Assembly: GCA_903929755.1 (NCBI GenBank) | Contig: CAIYVZ010000128.1 | Coordinates: forward strand, 1 to 41,030 | Source: an uncultured Acidobacteriia bacterium | Lineage (GTDB): Bacteria; Acidobacteriota; Terriglobia; Bryobacterales; Bryobacteraceae | Direction: 5' to 3' | Length of the DNA stretch: 41,030 nucleotides | Position numbers and translations under genes: made by a program | The notes under the pieces: model-generated | Told to the model about the DNA's origin: nothing | The model's input: the letters and a program-made list of their open reading frames with translations, nothing else | Databases searched by the model: none | Shown here: positions 39,422 through 41,030 of the stretch, piece after piece | How the letters are laid out: every line of letters starts with the position of its first letter | Position numbering within the stretch: position 1 is the stretch's first letter

Positions 39422-40297
39422 TTATCTCCCAATTTTATAGTTGAATTTCACAATGAAAACAGCGTCGTTTTTGGATACCACCGAGAGAGTATTCGGGAAC
39501 AGCATGCCCTCATAGTTATAGTCGACGCCGATAGAGAGAAAAAGCCTTTTGTAAATGGCTGGTGCCATCAGCCCTGCATATCCCGTAATTGTCGTATCGT
39601 GAATATTCTTACCGTTGATCCGCACCGATGTGTTTTGTGATATCGACCACATGTCGGACAATTTGTAATCAAATTTCTGGAAAGATGCGAAACCGGTGGT
39701 GAAGCCGTTGATACTTTTTACATCGGTATCTTGAGTCCCCATGGCAAAGGCAGGCACAATGTAGAACTGCCCCTTAGGTGACAGAATAAGATTGATCCCC
39801 ACGCCCGTCGCGTTGATAAACCGATTCCCTACCCCGGTCACCGTATCGCGGGTGTAGAATGCACGATCCACCAGGAAAAACCGCTTGGTTTTCAGCTTGC
39901 GCAGGTACTGACCGGCAAAGGACATGTTATCGGCACCCGTATACCTCGGCGTTCTCGGGGCAACGAGCAAGGTGGCACGCATTACAGAACCTTCAAATGA
40001 CACTGTAGACTCAGGCGTAAAAACCTTCGCAACGTCGCCAGAGATGCTCACTGCCCGTTGTTCCGTGCGGCCAGACTCAAACTGGACTCCGCCACTAATT
40101 TTGCCTTCCCATACCGGCGGCAGCGGCTTAGCCGGTGCAGGTGCCCCAGTCGTGGCTGCCTGCGGCTCCACTTGTGCCGAGGCGTTCGTATCGCTGCGTA
40201 CATCTGTATACCCAAAGGCCAAGGCTGCAGTCACGAAACAAATTGATGTCGCGCGGCCGAGTGCCTTTAGCGCGGTCATATTAACTACAGTCATCAT
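39422..40297 (-). CDS. DUF481-type outer-membrane beta-barrel protein
   Basis: The 291-residue product has an N-terminal signal peptide (basic residues, then a hydrophobic run ending near AFGYTDVRS), a Pro/Ala-rich spacer and a domain of alternating beta-strands starting with WEGKISGGVQFESGRTEQRAVSISGD. This is the pattern of DUF481 (YdiY-like) outer-membrane barrels. It closes with FIVKFNYKIGR, though the last residue is Arg rather than the usual aromatic. A TTG four codons upstream is possible, but ATG at 40295-40297 follows GGAGA by five bases and was chosen. It precedes the oxidoreductase by about 55 bases on the same strand, so it may share its transcript. A role in passing the product through the outer membrane is only a guess. 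Confidence 0.75.
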   Translation of the reverse strand: MMTVVNMTALKALGRATSICFVTAALAFGYTDVRSDTNASAQVEPQAATTGAPAPAKPLPPVWEGKISGGVQFESGRTEQRAVSISGDVAKVFTPESTVSFEGSVMRATLLVAPRTPRYTGADNMSFAGQYLRKLKTKRFFLVDRAFYTRDTVTGVGNRFINATGVGINLILSPKGQFYIVPAFAMGTQDTDVKSINGFTTGFASFQKFDYKLSDMWSISQNTSVRINGKNIHDTTITGYAGLMAPAIYKRLFLSIGVDYNYEGMLFPNTLSVVSKNDAVFIVKFNYKIGR

Positions 40298-41030
40298 GTG
40301 GTTCTCCAATGTGAAATTTAGAGCTCAATCAAGCAACGGGGATCACCGCTGCCATTTTGGCGCTGGGCGAACAGTGCGCGCGAATTCAGCGTGCGGAGGA
40401 GTTAAGTACCAGTACCCAAAGCCTTGCTCTCGACCCACGTCTCATGGTAGCAGCCCGGAGCGGATAAACACTGCTTCAAGTAAAGTGTGATCAAAACCCT
40501 ATATATTCGCTCGACCATCCGTTCGGTAGGCGACCGCTGACCCGGAATTTCAACGACTCATTCTCATCCTCATTGAGTAACGGCAACTCACCGAACAAAG
40601 AGAGACCTCATGTTCCATGCCCTGTTGTACCACTGATAAGTGTTTTTGTTTCAAGTATATACATCGCCACTCGGCGCTGCATAGAGCAGCACTGGGGCAC
40701 TTGGGCCACTCATTTAGACGTTCTGAAACATACACTACTGGACTCTTAAGCGGTTCTTCATTCCCACTAATGACAACCTAAGCTAAACCTTTGAATGTGC
40801 ACTTCCTAGCCGAAGACAGGGGTGATGCCGTCATCAGGGGCGTGGGATTGGACGCTCACCACGATCGCCTAAGGCTCCAGTTCTGTAAGTCAGCGATTCC
40901 GCAACCAAAGTTCTTGAGGCGCGAAAACATTTGATTTCATTGCTGTTTTAGCCAGTGGTGTGACGGGGCGAGTTCCTGGGCATATTCTGATTGGCATTTG
41001 AGGCTTGCGTTCTCTCTTAATTCTTGTATA
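40298..41030. other. Gene-free right end
   Basis: About 730 bases with no reading frame that looks like a gene. The sequence is visibly richer in A and T than the synthase genes and has stop codons in all frames. The promoter of the barrel gene, and possibly of the whole operon, should lie here on the minus strand, but no convincing -35/-10 pair, terminator, repeat or RNA gene was recognised. Confidence 0.5.

Noticed and set aside
40550-40735. Minus-strand 61-codon frame in the right end
   Set aside because: It is short, has no ribosome site, cysteine-rich random composition and no family resemblance; treated as noncoding.

Overview
This 41 kb window holds an almost complete type I PKS/NRPS assembly line, about 36 kb and six or seven genes, all on the minus strand. 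On the left is a small plus-strand membrane-protein operon, and on the right an AT-richer gene-poor end. Coding GC looks moderately high. A DUF481-type outer-membrane barrel, an SPFH (band 7) protein and a DUF697 protein point to a Gram-negative bacterium. An Acidobacteriota- or Myxococcota-like soil organism would fit, but nothing here proves the taxon. No rRNA, tRNA, transposase, integrase or CRISPR array was seen.

Layout. 1-122: tail of an upstream gene (tentative). 270-2871: three tightly spaced plus-strand genes, namely an SPFH protein, a type-1 periplasmic-binding-like protein and a 55-residue hydrophobic peptide. 2846-3343 (minus): DUF697 membrane protein. 3407-4159 (plus): stand-alone type II thioesterase, ending tail to tail with the last NRPS gene. 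4121-39367 (minus): six translationally coupled genes, read from high to low coordinates. 39422-40297 (minus): DUF481 outer-membrane barrel just upstream of the biosynthetic genes. 40298-41030: no gene recognised.

Assembly line in transcription order: FAD-dependent oxidoreductase of the phytoene desaturase/CrtISO type; PKS A (KS-AT-DH-KR-ACP, with no loading domain and no N-terminal docking helix); PKS B (KS-AT-cMT-KR-ACP); hybrid C (KS-[AT excised]-KR-ACP, then KS-AT-ACP-aminotransferase-C-A-PCP); NRPS D (C-A-PCP); NRPS E (C-A-PCP-E-C-A-PCP-TE). Read colinearly, the line makes a 3-amino acyl chain (3-amino-5,7-dihydroxy-6-methyl-8-ene if every domain works once). It then adds a beta-alanine-like unit, an Asn-like unit, a second Asn-like unit that is epimerised to D, and a fourth residue of unknown identity. 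The terminal TE would release the chain. By analogy with iturins and microcystins, the 3-amino group could be the nucleophile for macrocyclisation.

Main anomalies: an AT domain cleanly missing between intact linkers in the first module of C; no visible starter-loading domain; a beta-Ala-type adenylation code directly after the beta-aminotransferase module; two consecutive A domains with the same Asn-like code; an unfamiliar code in the last A domain; and a CrtI-like oxidoreductase with an extra C-terminal tail resembling a PKS docking segment. No MbtH-like protein, phosphopantetheinyl transferase, trans-AT, transporter of a known drug-efflux family or regulator is present in the window. Adenylation codes were read by eye and product statements are inference.
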